This document shows, in pieces, positions 1 to 8,603 of a stretch of 64,000 nt of DNA. A program made the translations under genes and the position numbers. Positions within the stretch are counted from its first letter, which is position 1; each line of letters starts with the position of its first letter. The notes below the pieces were generated by a model. That model was not told the origin of the DNA, did not search any database, and worked only from the letters and a program-made list of their open reading frames with translations. Source of the DNA: Saccharothrix carnea (lineage in GTDB: Bacteria > Actinomycetota > Actinomycetes > Mycobacteriales > Pseudonocardiaceae); the NCBI RefSeq assembly GCF_003014735.1, contig NZ_PYAX01000006.1, positions 248,001 to 312,000 on the forward strand, written 5' to 3'.

Positions 1-17
1 AGGTCGTGGGCGCACAG

Positions 18-50
18 CGGCCCGGTGACGCGCGTGGCGTCACCGGGCCG
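18..50. terminator. Perfect 14-bp hairpin, probable terminator
   Basis: The arms at 18-31 and 37-50 (CGGCCCGGTGACGC and its exact complement) enclose a 5-nt loop. It lies just downstream of the minus-strand LuxR-type gene and at the edge of the window, so it could serve that gene, a gene outside the window, or both. There is no clear T-run, which is common in high-GC actinomycete terminators. Confidence 0.65.
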
Positions 51-128
51 TGGCTGGAGGAAGGAGTGCCGGTGCGACTCGCCTGACGAGTCCGACGAGC
101 CTGGCCCCGAGCCTGTGCGTCCTGCGGA

Positions 129-726
129 CTAGGACACGAGACCGCGCCGGAAGCCGTGCGCGACGGCCTGCGCCCGGTCGCGCACGCCGAGCTTGCGGAA
201 CAAGCGCCGGGCGTGGGTCTTCACCGTGTCCTCGGACAGGTAGAGCTCACGCCCGATCTGCCCGTTGCTCTTGCCCTGGCTCATCCCGCGCAGCACCTGG
301 AGCTCGCGCTCGGTGAGCTGGACGCCCGGGTCCGACGGCTGGCGCGGCGCGGGCACGCTCGTGCTCGCGAGCGTGTGCGCCAGTGCGGCGACCAGCTCGG
401 GGCGCGAGGCGTCCCAACGCAGGTAGCCGCGGGCCCCGCCGGCGATCGCGGCGGCGATGCTGCCCGCGTCGTCCGGTGCGCCGAAGACGATGACGTTTGC
501 CTGCGGGTTGGCCGAGACGAGTCGCCGGGTCGCTTCGACCCCGGTCGGGACGGCGCGCTGGGTGCCAACCAGTACGACGTCGACCGGCTGCCGAGAGAAC
601 CGAGCCAACAACTCGTCACCGTGCGCTACGCAGTCGATGCGGCTAACCCCCTGGGACAGCCGACATCACGCGGGTGAGACCCTCCCGCACACTGCGCCGG
701 TCGTCGCAAATAAGGACCGTGGTCAC
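129..726 (-). CDS. LuxR/NarL-type response regulator, frame broken by one extra base
   Basis: Transcription factor with an N-terminal receiver-like region and a C-terminal LuxR helix-turn-helix (LTERELQVLRGMSQGKSNGQ, then LYLSEDTVKTHARRLFRKLG). A GTG at 726 preceded by AGGAAGGAG opens a frame reading MTTVLICDDRRSVREGLTRV and then a few residues before a stop. The remainder, from VSRIDCVAHGDELLARF to the C-terminus, lies in another frame. The two join if one C is removed from the run of five C at 647-651, and the total of 598 nt is 199 codons plus one base. Read as joined, the product is about 198 aa. Without the join, translation would need a poor internal start such as TTG at 611 and would lose the receiver N-terminus. 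This may be a real mutation or an error in a homopolymer. The partner kinase, if any, is not in the window. Confidence 0.8.
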
Positions 727-806
727 GGGGACTCCTTCCTGCAGCCGAGTGACGTTCCACATCCCCTATCGGACGCTAGAGGCCGAACCTTGACACGATC
801 CGGTGC

Positions 807-1712
807 TTAATCCGTCAAGAAGTTCGTCTCAGGGTCTGCGTTCGGGGGTTCCCCGGAACGGAGCAGCGCAGTCGGGATCCACGGCGATCGGTCCGCGAGA
901 CGGCGGCCCGACGGGTCGGCCCTGCGCAACACGCAGCTCAGAGCGTTTTCCGCGCGTTCCTTCACGTTTTCCGTGCCCGCAATACTGCGGTCTGCCTGGG
1001 CGTTTGCCACGACAAGCGCCGTCGGCCAGACCAACGAGAAAAGCCCTCGGCGGTCAGTGTGATTTAGGTCACACAGTAGCAGGTCCACCCCGCGATCGAC
1101 GCTTTCGGGTGTCCCCCACACCACGAGGGCGGTGCCGAGGACGAGGTCGGACTTGAGGATGTGTCGCGTTGCACCGGCCTCCCGAGCGGTCGCCGCGGCG
1201 ACCTCGGCCGGGTGCACCGCCTGCCCGGCGTGACCGCCGGCCAACGCGATCTCGGCGGCCAGCCACTGGTGCCGCACTCGGCTGCGCCAACCGTGTGGCC
1301 GGACCCTCGCGTGCAGCCGCCGTGCTTCGACGAGCCGCCCGGCACCGACCGCGTCGGCCGCGAGCCCGAGCAGCGCGTCGGCCCGCGCACCGGCCACGTC
1401 CACGTCGTCCGGGTCTTGGCCGCCGGAGTCCCGGTCTTCGGGCACCATCGCCAACGCCCGCCCGTCCAGCACCCGTGCCGCCGCGTGGCCGCCGAGCTGG
1501 CGCCGGTGCGAGGCCAGCGTGGAAGCCGCCAACGACCCGAACAGCCCACCGCGTCCGATCAACTCCCCGAGCACCGCGGCCGCCGCCGCGTAGTACCCCT
1601 GCCCCCCGAGCACCACCGCCGCCAACCACCGCTCTTCCACCCCACCGCCCAACGCACCCCACACCTCGGCCTCGGGCCGATCCCCGAACGCCGCCTCCCG
1701 CACCCCCACCAC
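807..1712 (-). CDS. Conserved actinobacterial protein, Rv3415c-like position
   Basis: About 301 aa, rich in Ala, Gly and Arg, with helical repeat-like segments (GQGYYAAAAAVLGELIGRGG, LAASTLASHRRQLGGHAAAR, ADALLGLAADAVGAGRLVEA) that resemble a TPR-type solenoid. I recognise no catalytic motif and no signal peptide. The frame stays open upstream to 1946, but the GTG at 1712 (or 1709) follows GGAGGGG, and upstream residues look non-coding, so I prefer 1712. The place between a regulator and whiB3/groEL1 matches that of M. tuberculosis Rv3415c, a conserved protein of unknown function. Function unknown; the start is uncertain. Confidence 0.7.
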   Translation of the reverse strand: MVGVREAAFGDRPEAEVWGALGGGVEERWLAAVVLGGQGYYAAAAAVLGELIGRGGLFGSLAASTLASHRRQLGGHAAARVLDGRALAMVPEDRDSGGQDPDDVDVAGARADALLGLAADAVGAGRLVEARRLHARVRPHGWRSRVRHQWLAAEIALAGGHAGQAVHPAEVAAATAREAGATRHILKSDLVLGTALVVWGTPESVDRGVDLLLCDLNHTDRRGLFSLVWPTALVVANAQADRSIAGTENVKERAENALSCVLRRADPSGRRLADRSPWIPTALLRSGEPPNADPETNFLTD

Positions 1713-1980
1713 CTCAACCCCTCCCCCCGGGCCGAGCCACCGCCGGCCACTCGCTCGCGGGTTATCCACAGGCAGCCGGCGGACACGTCGGAACGCCGGA
1801 CCCTCGTGGCAGGGTAGGTGCAGGCAGAACGCATGGAAGGGGGTGGATCGGACCGTGGCGCCGGAGGACCAGCGGCCCGAGCCGAGCAGTGCGGCCACGC
1901 CCAGCCAGACGGGTGAACCAGCAACCGGCTTGGCCGATGGGGCCACCCCCGCAGGCCTTCGGGCAACACTTTCGGGTGGT

Positions 1981-2052
1981 CATCGCCCAAAAATGTACGG
2001 AAACACTGTTCCGAATCCTCGGTTGAAAACCAGCGGAGCCCTCGCCAACCAC
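1981..2052 (+). repeat. Dispersed repeat, copy 1 (MYGNTVP element)
   Basis: About 72 bp from CATCGCCC to CTCGCCAACCAC that recurs, inverted, at 24762-24829. The core AAAATGTACGGAAACACTGT is shared and is followed in both by TCC..CTCGGTTGA. The inverted repeat around the core is degenerate in this copy and nearly perfect in the other. Both copies sit in gaps next to short tandem repeats. Confidence 0.75.
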
Positions 2053-2163
2053 AACCCCGTCAACACCCACCCCGACCACCGCGAACGACAGCGCCTGGAA
2101 GCGAAGCGGATCCGCAGCGAACGGGCCCGACGCGAACGGAGGTCCGGCGCGAACGGGTCCGCG

Positions 2164-2248
2164 GCGAGCAGGTCCGCAGCCACGAGCAGGTCCGCGACGA
2201 GCAGGTCCGCGGCGAGCAGGGACAGGGCGAGCAGGGACAGGGCGAGCG
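2164..2248 (+). repeat. Short tandem repeats, roughly 15-bp unit
   Basis: Repeated GAGCAGGTCCGC units (three copies) pass into GAGCAGGGACAGGGC units (two copies plus a partial), mostly spaced by 15 bp. It lies in the gap between the Rv3415c-like gene and the B12-type regulator. No gene function is visible. Confidence 0.75.
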
Positions 2249-2326
2249 GAGACGGGGATGCGAGGCCGGGATGAGCGATGGTCGGCGGCGCATGCCGCAG
2301 GGATCAGCAGACGGCCCGCTGGGTGA

Positions 2327-3337
2327 TCAGCAGACGGCCCGCTCGATCGCGTCCGCGGCCGAGGCGAGGTCGTTGATCCGCTCCGCCGGCTGCGGCACGA
2401 CGCCGCGTTCCCAGCCGGGGCCGCCGGCGAAGACGCGGACCTGTTGGCGGGTCCTCGGCAGCGCCGCCACGACACCCGGATCGGCGTAGCGCGGCAGCTG
2501 GGCCCACAGCACCACGGCCGAAGGTGCGGTGCGGCGGACGGCTGAGGCCAGGGCGTCGGCGGGTAGCGCCGCTCCGAGCTGCCGGGTGCCGAGCCCGCGC
2601 TGCGCGAGCACCGCCGCCAGCGGGTAGAGCGGCAGGTTGTGCCGTTCGTCCGGCATGCACGCCAGCAGCACGGGACGGTGGTTGCGCGGGCTCGTCACGA
2701 CCGGGGTGGCGCGGATGACGGCGGCCAGGACGCACTCCTCCACCAGGTGCGACACCTCGACCCCGGCGCCGGAGTGCTCCCACCTCGCGGCGATCGCGGC
2801 CATCACCGGGCGGACCACCTCGTCCCACGTCGTGACCACGCCGTCCGCCTCGATGGCGTCGGCCAGCAGCGACTGCACCGCGGCCGAGTCCATCGCCAAC
2901 GCCGCCCGCCCGACGCCCTTGGCCCGCCGGTTCTCCGCCTGCAGCTTCAGGCCACGCCCACCGGCCGGTGCGGAACCGCCGTCGAGCTCGCCGCCGGTCA
3001 ACGACGGGGGGACGGCGGTCAGCGGCGCCCGCAGGCGGCTGGTCAGGGCGTACTTGGCGGCCTCGGCGGACGACGCGCCGCGCAGCAGGGCCCGCTGCAT
3101 CAGCTCCAGCCGTGCTACGTCGAGTGGCGCGTATTTGCGGTGTCGCCCGGTTGTGTGATCACTGGGGCCGAGGCCGTACCGGCGGTCCCAGGTGCGCAGA
3201 GTGGCCGGCGCGACGCCGAGCCTGCGGGCCACGGCGGCCACCGAGAGGGTCACCGAATGCGCTGGATCGTCTTCCGCCGCAACGGTTTCCTGGTCGCCTT
3301 CCGGCACGGTCCCGGCGTGGTCGGGTGGCGTCATCAC
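2327..3337 (-). CDS. MerR-type regulator with cobalamin-binding domain (CarH/LitR-like)
   Basis: Predicted transcription factor of 336 aa. A MerR winged helix (about residues 30-80: VARRLGVAPATLRTWDRRYG, then GRHRKY) is followed by a helical bundle and a B12-binding-like fold. In CarH the bundle carries Wx9EH; here it is W186-x9-S196-H197, so the Glu is replaced by Ser. The lower cobalamin ligand motif E/DxHxxG appears as E231-R-H233-N-L-P, with the His kept and the Gly changed to Pro. Known family members use adenosylcobalamin as a light sensor and often control carotenoid genes, but none lie nearby, so the target is unknown. It is divergent from whiB3 across a 186-bp gap. The start is GTG at 3337 or the next ATG at 3334. 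The altered motifs make light or B12 sensing plausible but not certain. Confidence 0.85.
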   Translation of the reverse strand: MMTPPDHAGTVPEGDQETVAAEDDPAHSVTLSVAAVARRLGVAPATLRTWDRRYGLGPSDHTTGRHRKYAPLDVARLELMQRALLRGASSAEAAKYALTSRLRAPLTAVPPSLTGGELDGGSAPAGGRGLKLQAENRRAKGVGRAALAMDSAAVQSLLADAIEADGVVTTWDEVVRPVMAAIAARWEHSGAGVEVSHLVEECVLAAVIRATPVVTSPRNHRPVLLACMPDERHNLPLYPLAAVLAQRGLGTRQLGAALPADALASAVRRTAPSAVVLWAQLPRYADPGVVAALPRTRQQVRVFAGGPGWERGVVPQPAERINDLASAADAIERAVC

Positions 3338-3411
3338 GCTGACATCGTCCGTTCACCTGACGTCACCGGCAACTCCGGGTTTCAACTCCAAGCGATCACC
3401 CATCGTATGAA

Positions 3412-3421
3412 TTGCCGGCAA
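3412..3421. promoter_or_regulatory. Perfect 10-bp palindrome between divergent regulators
   Basis: TTGCCGGCAA lies 15 bp upstream of the proposed whiB3 -35 box. TGACGTCA at 3358-3365 is a second short palindrome in the same gap, close to the start of the B12-type regulator. Either could be an operator. No binding protein can be assigned from sequence. Confidence 0.3.
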
Positions 3422-3436
3422 AAGGCCCCGCACCCC

Positions 3437-3465
3437 TTGAACAAGTTTTGGCGCGGTTCTACGGT
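3437..3465 (+). promoter_or_regulatory. Candidate whiB3 promoter
   Basis: TTGAAC at 3437-3442 and TACGGT at 3460-3465 are separated by 17 bp, a good fit to a housekeeping sigma-70-type promoter in actinomycetes. Transcription would begin near 3472, giving a leader of about 50 nt before whiB3. Confidence 0.5.
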
Positions 3466-3523
3466 GGATCATCGTTAAGCCGAATGGAGCAGTTCTCGTC
3501 CATGGGCCAAGGAGGCGGTCTCG

Positions 3524-3820
3524 ATGGCGGACACCCGAAGGCTTCCCGGTCCCAACGCGGATCTGTGGGACTGGCAGATGCGCGGCTCGTGCCGCGGGAT
3601 GGACAGCGCGTTCTTCTTCCACCCGGACGGGGAGCGCGGACCGGCGCGGGCGCGACGGGAGGCACGGGCGAAGGCCGTGTGCCTGTCGTGCCCGGTGCTG
3701 GAGATGTGTCGGCGGCACGCCCTGGCGGTGCAGGAGCCCTACGGGATCTGGGGCGGCCTCTCGGAGTCCGAGCGGGACAGCATCATCAAGGCGCGCAAGC
3801 GGCAGTTGACGCCCGCTTGA
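3524..3820 (+). CDS. whiB3: WhiB-family iron-sulfur regulator, WhiB3/WhiD type
   Basis: A 98-aa Wbl protein. Four Cys ligands for a 4Fe-4S cluster are present: C23, C53, C56 and C62 (CLSCPVLEMC). The turn motif GIWGG follows, then a basic C-terminal tail. The N-terminus (LPGPNADLWDWQMRGSCRGM) and FFHPDGERG are characteristic of the WhiB3/WhiD branch, which acts with the principal sigma factor; in mycobacteria WhiB3 senses redox state, and in Streptomyces WhiD is needed for spore maturation. It sits next to groEL1, as whiB3 does in M. tuberculosis. Start ATG at 3524; GGAG lies about 10 nt upstream. It ends at a strong shared terminator facing groEL. Confidence 0.95.
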   Translation: MADTRRLPGPNADLWDWQMRGSCRGMDSAFFFHPDGERGPARARREARAKAVCLSCPVLEMCRRHALAVQEPYGIWGGLSESERDSIIKARKRQLTPA

Positions 3821-3831
3821 CGCCGAACGCG

Positions 3832-3868
3832 CGGGAGGGGCGGCACCTCGCGGGTGCCGCCCCTCCCG
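3832..3868. terminator. Bidirectional terminator between whiB3 and groEL1
   Basis: A perfect 16-bp stem (3832-3847 with 3853-3868, arm CGGGAGGGGCGGCACC) and a 5-nt loop lie in the 70-bp gap between the convergent whiB3 and groEL1 genes. Confidence 0.85.
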
Positions 3869-3890
3869 TTCGCTCTGCGCGACGACCTGG

Positions 3891-5522
<1,632 letters not shown>

Positions 5523-5600
5523 CTACGCCTCTCTTGATGCGAAACGCCCCGGGAGCCCCGGGAAGGGGATCGCCGGGGCGTCTTGCGTGTCAGCCGAGCG

Positions 5601-5894
5601 TCAGTTGATGACGGCCAGCACGTCGCGGGCGGAGAGGATGAGGTACTCCTCGCCGTTGTACTTGACCTCGGTGCCGCCGTACTTGGAGTAGATGACGACG
5701 TCGCCGACAGCCACGTCCACGGGGACGCGGTTGCCCTTGTCGTCGATCCGGCCGGGGCCGACCGCGATGACCTTGCCCTCCTGGGGCTTCTCCTTCGCGG
5801 TGTCCGGGATCACGAGGCCGGAAGCGGTCGTGGTCTCGGCCTCGCTGGCCTGGACGACGATCTTGTCCTCGAGCGGCTTGATGTTCACGCTCAC
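5601..5894 (-). CDS. groES: Co-chaperonin GroES (Cpn10)
   Basis: A 97-aa Cpn10 ring subunit that caps GroEL. The N-terminal [10 protein letters not shown], the mobile loop near [20 protein letters not shown] and [20 protein letters not shown] are classic. The start is taken as GTG at 5894, preceded by GGAGG at a fitting distance; the frame extends upstream, but those residues are not GroES. groEL1 follows after 81 nt in the same transcript. A CIRCE element and promoter lie about 100 bp upstream. Confidence 0.97.
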   Translation of the reverse strand: MSVNIKPLEDKIVVQASEAETTTASGLVIPDTAKEKPQEGKVIAVGPGRIDDKGNRVPVDVAVGDVVIYSKYGGTEVKYNGEEYLILSARDVLAVIN

Positions 5895-5995
5895 CGGGCT
5901 GACCTCCACGGTCGTCGAAAGCGTTGGCAGGTTGCGTTTACGGCTCCTGCCACCCCGCCGTCGCGGGGGTCGGGGCGGTTGCTGGTGCCGTGCAT

Positions 5996-6022
5996 CTAGC
6001 ACTCTACCCACGCGAGTGCCAA
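5996..6022 (-). promoter_or_regulatory. CIRCE operator of groES-groEL1
   Basis: CTAGCACTC (5996-6004), nine bases, then GAGTGCCAA (6014-6022) match the CIRCE consensus TTAGCACTC-N9-GAGTGCTAA at 16 of 18 arm positions. This is the binding site of the heat-shock repressor HrcA, whose gene is not in the window. Confidence 0.92.
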
Positions 6023-6030
6023 CGCTTCAA
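6001..6030 (-). promoter_or_regulatory. groES-groEL1 promoter
   Basis: On the minus strand TTGAAG (6030-6025) and TAGAGT (6006-6001) are spaced by 18 bp. The CIRCE element covers the spacer and the -10 box, so HrcA binding would block RNA polymerase. Confidence 0.6.
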
Positions 6031-6119
6031 CGACCCCCCGCTACCGGCCGGGTGAACTCGTCCACTCGTGGCACACCGCCGTTCACCTGGTCGCCAACAT
6101 CGTCGGCAACGGTGTCCGC

Positions 6120-7637
6120 ATGACTGCGGTGACCCGACGTTCCCTGCTCATCGGCGGTGTGGCCGGTGTGGCGCTCGCCACCACCGGCGCGGGCTTCCCC
6201 AAGCTCGACGACCCCTTCACCCTCGGCGTCGCCTCCGGCGACCCCCGTCCCGACAGCGTGGTGCTGTGGACGCGCCTCGCGCCCCGCCCGCTGGAGGAGA
6301 ACGGCCTCGGCGGCATGCCCGACCGGGTCGTCCCGGTGCACTGGGAGCTGGCCGAGGACGAGCGGTTCCAGCGCGTGGTGCGGCGCGGCGTGCAGCCCGC
6401 CCGGCCGGACCTCGGGCACAGCGTGCACGTGGAGCCGTTCGGCCTGCGGCCCGGCCGCGAGTACTACTACCGGTTCCGGGTGGACGGCCACCTGTCCCCC
6501 GTCGGCCGCACCCGGACCACGCCCGAGCCGTGGGTCCTCTCTCAGGACCTGACCATGTGCTTCGCGTCGTGCGCGCACTTCGGCGAGGGCTACTTCACCG
6601 CGTACCGGCGGCTGGCCGAGGACCACCCGGACGTCGTGCTGCACCTGGGCGACTACCAGTACGAGTACGCGGCCAAGGCGGCGGACGTGCGCGCGGTCGT
6701 CGGCCCGGAGACCCGGACGCTGGCCGACTACCGGCTGCGGCACGCGCAGTACAAGACGGACGCGGACCTGCAGCTCGCGCACTCCGTGGCGCCGTGGCTG
6801 GTGGTGTGGGACGACCACGAGATCGAGAACAACTGGGCCGACGACGTGCCCGAGCAGCCGGACCCGGACTTCGCGGCACGGCGCGCGGCGGCGTTCCAGG
6901 CGTACTACGAGAACATGCCGCTGCGGCGCGGCGCACGGCCCAACGGCACCGACATGCAGCTCTACCGGCGGGCCCAGTGGGGTGGTTTGGTCAACTTCCA
7001 CATGCTCGACACCCGCCAGTACCGGGACGACCAGGCGTGCGGCGACGGGTGGAAGACCTGCGCGGACGCCGGGCTGCCGACCCGGTCGATCACCGGCGCG
7101 GAGCAGGAGGCGTGGCTGCTCGACGGGTTCCGGCAGTCCCGCGCGCGGTGGGACGTGCTCGGCCAGCAGGTGTTCTTCGCCGAGCGCGACCGCAAGGACG
7201 GGCCGGAGAAGGAGGTGTCGATGGACGGGTGGGATGGCTACCTGGCCTCCCGCGACCGGGTCACCCGCGGGTGGGTCGACGCTGGTGTGCGCAACGCCGT
7301 CGTGCTGACCGGTGACGTGCACGCGCACTACGCGGCGGACGTGAAGCTGGACTGGAACGACCCGGCGTCGTCGCCGACCGTGGGCACCGAGCTGGTGTGC
7401 TCGTCGGTGACGTCCGGCGGTGACGGCAACGACACGGTCGACCAGGTGCAGCTGCGGCTCAACCCGCACATCAAGCTGCACAGCAGGCGGCGCGGGTACG
7501 TGCGGACGAAGTTCACCGCGCGGGAGGTGCGGGCCGACTTCCGCACGTTGCCGTACGTGCGGACGGCCGGGGCGCAGGCCACGACGCTGAAGTCGTTCGT
7601 GGTCGAGGACCGCAACCCCGGCCTGAACCCGGTGTGA
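6120..7637 (+). CDS. phoD: PhoD-family alkaline phosphatase/phosphodiesterase, Tat-exported
   Basis: A 505-aa metallophosphatase. The N-terminus MTAVTRRSLLIGGVAGVALA is a twin-arginine signal (RRSLL), so the enzyme is expected outside the cell or at the cell surface, where PhoD enzymes release phosphate from mono- and diesters and use Fe/Ca. Motifs: FTLGVASGDP with VVLWTRLAP near the N-terminus, FASCAHF, HLGDYQYEY, WDDHEIENNW and VVLTGDVHAHY, which supply the metal ligands. Length is typical of the family. It is divergent from groES. No Pho box was identified. Its stop codon directly abuts the stop codon of the convergent oxidoreductase. Confidence 0.93.
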   Translation: MTAVTRRSLLIGGVAGVALATTGAGFPKLDDPFTLGVASGDPRPDSVVLWTRLAPRPLEENGLGGMPDRVVPVHWELAEDERFQRVVRRGVQPARPDLGHSVHVEPFGLRPGREYYYRFRVDGHLSPVGRTRTTPEPWVLSQDLTMCFASCAHFGEGYFTAYRRLAEDHPDVVLHLGDYQYEYAAKAADVRAVVGPETRTLADYRLRHAQYKTDADLQLAHSVAPWLVVWDDHEIENNWADDVPEQPDPDFAARRAAAFQAYYENMPLRRGARPNGTDMQLYRRAQWGGLVNFHMLDTRQYRDDQACGDGWKTCADAGLPTRSITGAEQEAWLLDGFRQSRARWDVLGQQVFFAERDRKDGPEKEVSMDGWDGYLASRDRVTRGWVDAGVRNAVVLTGDVHAHYAADVKLDWNDPASSPTVGTELVCSSVTSGGDGNDTVDQVQLRLNPHIKLHSRRRGYVRTKFTAREVRADFRTLPYVRTAGAQATTLKSFVVEDRNPGLNPV

Positions 7638-8498
7638 TCAGCTCCGCAGGACGTTGATCAGGGCGGTCCAGCTGTCCTTGCCATGCCCCGCCGCGATGGC
7701 GCGGTCGTAGAGGGACTGGACCGCCCTGGGCAGCTCGCTGTCGACCCCGACGGACTCGCTGGCGCCGACGATGTGGGCCGCGGTGGCTCCCATCATGGCC
7801 GCGTTGGCGAGGTCGCCGGGGTGCTCGTCGGCGTCGACGTGCTTGGCGGTCTCGGCCACGTACATCGACAGCGTGTTGAGGTTGTCGGTGAGGTAGGGCG
7901 CGTACCGCTCGGCCGTGAGGCCGGCCGACGTCACCAGGGCGATGCCGTGCAGCATCGCGGCCAGCGAGGTGAGGAAGACGTCCAGCTGCGCCTGGTAGAG
8001 CAGCTGCGCGAGGGTGTGGTCCTCGCCCAGGTAGTCGGGCCTGCCGATCACGGCGAGCGTGTCGGCGTGCCGGTCGAACACCTCGCGCGGGCCGCTGTAG
8101 AAGACGTACGCGGCCGGGTGGCCGACCATCTCGGCGTTCGCCATCACGCCGCCGACCAGCAGTTCCGCCCCCCGTTCGGCGAGCCAGGCGGCGGCCTTGA
8201 GGGTCTGGTCCGGCGTCTCGGAGCTGAGGTTGACCACGACGCGGCCGGCGAGGTCGTGCCCGTCGAGGATGTCGTACATGGCGGCGTAGTCGGTGAGGCT
8301 GAGGACCAGCAGCCGGTTCGCGGCCACGGCTTCGGCGGCGGTGGCGGCGCGGGTGGCTCCCAGGGCGACGACGGCGTCGGCACGGGCCGGGGTGCGGTTC
8401 CAGACCGTGGTCGGGTGGCCGGCGTCGAGGAACCTGGTGACCATGGCCTGACCCATCGGGCCGAGGCCGATCAGGGTCAACGGGGTCTTGGCAGTCAT
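7638..8498 (-). CDS. NADP-dependent imine reductase-like / beta-hydroxyacid dehydrogenase-family oxidoreductase
   Basis: A 286-aa protein. An N-terminal Rossmann domain has LIGLGPMGQAM and the NADP-type WNRTPARAD strand end. The C-terminal helical domain (LLYQAQLDVFLTSLAAMLHG; HPGDLANAAMMGATAAHIV) resembles imine reductases and reductive aminases more than 3-hydroxyisobutyrate dehydrogenases, and the conserved catalytic Lys of the latter is not obvious. The start is ATG at 8498, with AAGGAG eight bases upstream. It is divergent from a SARP regulator that may control it through the repeats at 8548-8587. The substrate cannot be told from sequence. Confidence 0.85.
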   Translation of the reverse strand: MTAKTPLTLIGLGPMGQAMVTRFLDAGHPTTVWNRTPARADAVVALGATRAATAAEAVAANRLLVLSLTDYAAMYDILDGHDLAGRVVVNLSSETPDQTLKAAAWLAERGAELLVGGVMANAEMVGHPAAYVFYSGPREVFDRHADTLAVIGRPDYLGEDHTLAQLLYQAQLDVFLTSLAAMLHGIALVTSAGLTAERYAPYLTDNLNTLSMYVAETAKHVDADEHPGDLANAAMMGATAAHIVGASESVGVDSELPRAVQSLYDRAIAAGHGKDSWTALINVLRS

Positions 8499-8547
8499 GT
8501 GTTCTTCACTCCTTCGTGTGAGTTCCACGGTGGACTGGGGCGCGCAC

Positions 8548-8597
8548 GGTCCGCTGTGGGTCCGCTGGGGGTCGGCTGACGGTCGCCCGGTTACGGT
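8548..8597 (+). promoter_or_regulatory. Four-heptamer SARP-type operator with overlapping promoter
   Basis: Heptamers GGTCCGC (8548), GGTCCGC (8559), GGTCGGC (8570) and GGTCGCC (8581) recur every 11 bp, separated by 4-bp spacers. This is the usual layout of SARP binding sites. TACGGT at 8592-8597 fits a -10 box and would start transcription at about 8604, the GTG of the SARP gene itself. The divergent oxidoreductase starts at 8498 and could share the operator. Confidence 0.65.
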
Positions 8598-8603
8598 CCG
8601 GGC

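Larger units (their letters stand above)
1713..2326. other. 614-bp gap with repeats and one DnaA-box-like site
   Basis: No convincing gene. TTATCCACA, a perfect DnaA-box-type nonamer, is at 1762-1770. A dispersed repeat (1981-2052) and a run of short tandem repeats (2164-2248) are listed separately. The frame that opens with ATG at 1993 is low complexity (Arg/Ser/Ala) and is read here as a by-product of the repeats. Confidence 0.6.

Noticed and set aside
1843-2274. 143-residue plus-strand frame containing MYGNTVPNPRL and Ser/Arg repeats
   Set aside because: It translates the dispersed repeat and the tandem repeats. No ribosome site decides a start, and it does not match the copy-2 frame outside the repeat core.
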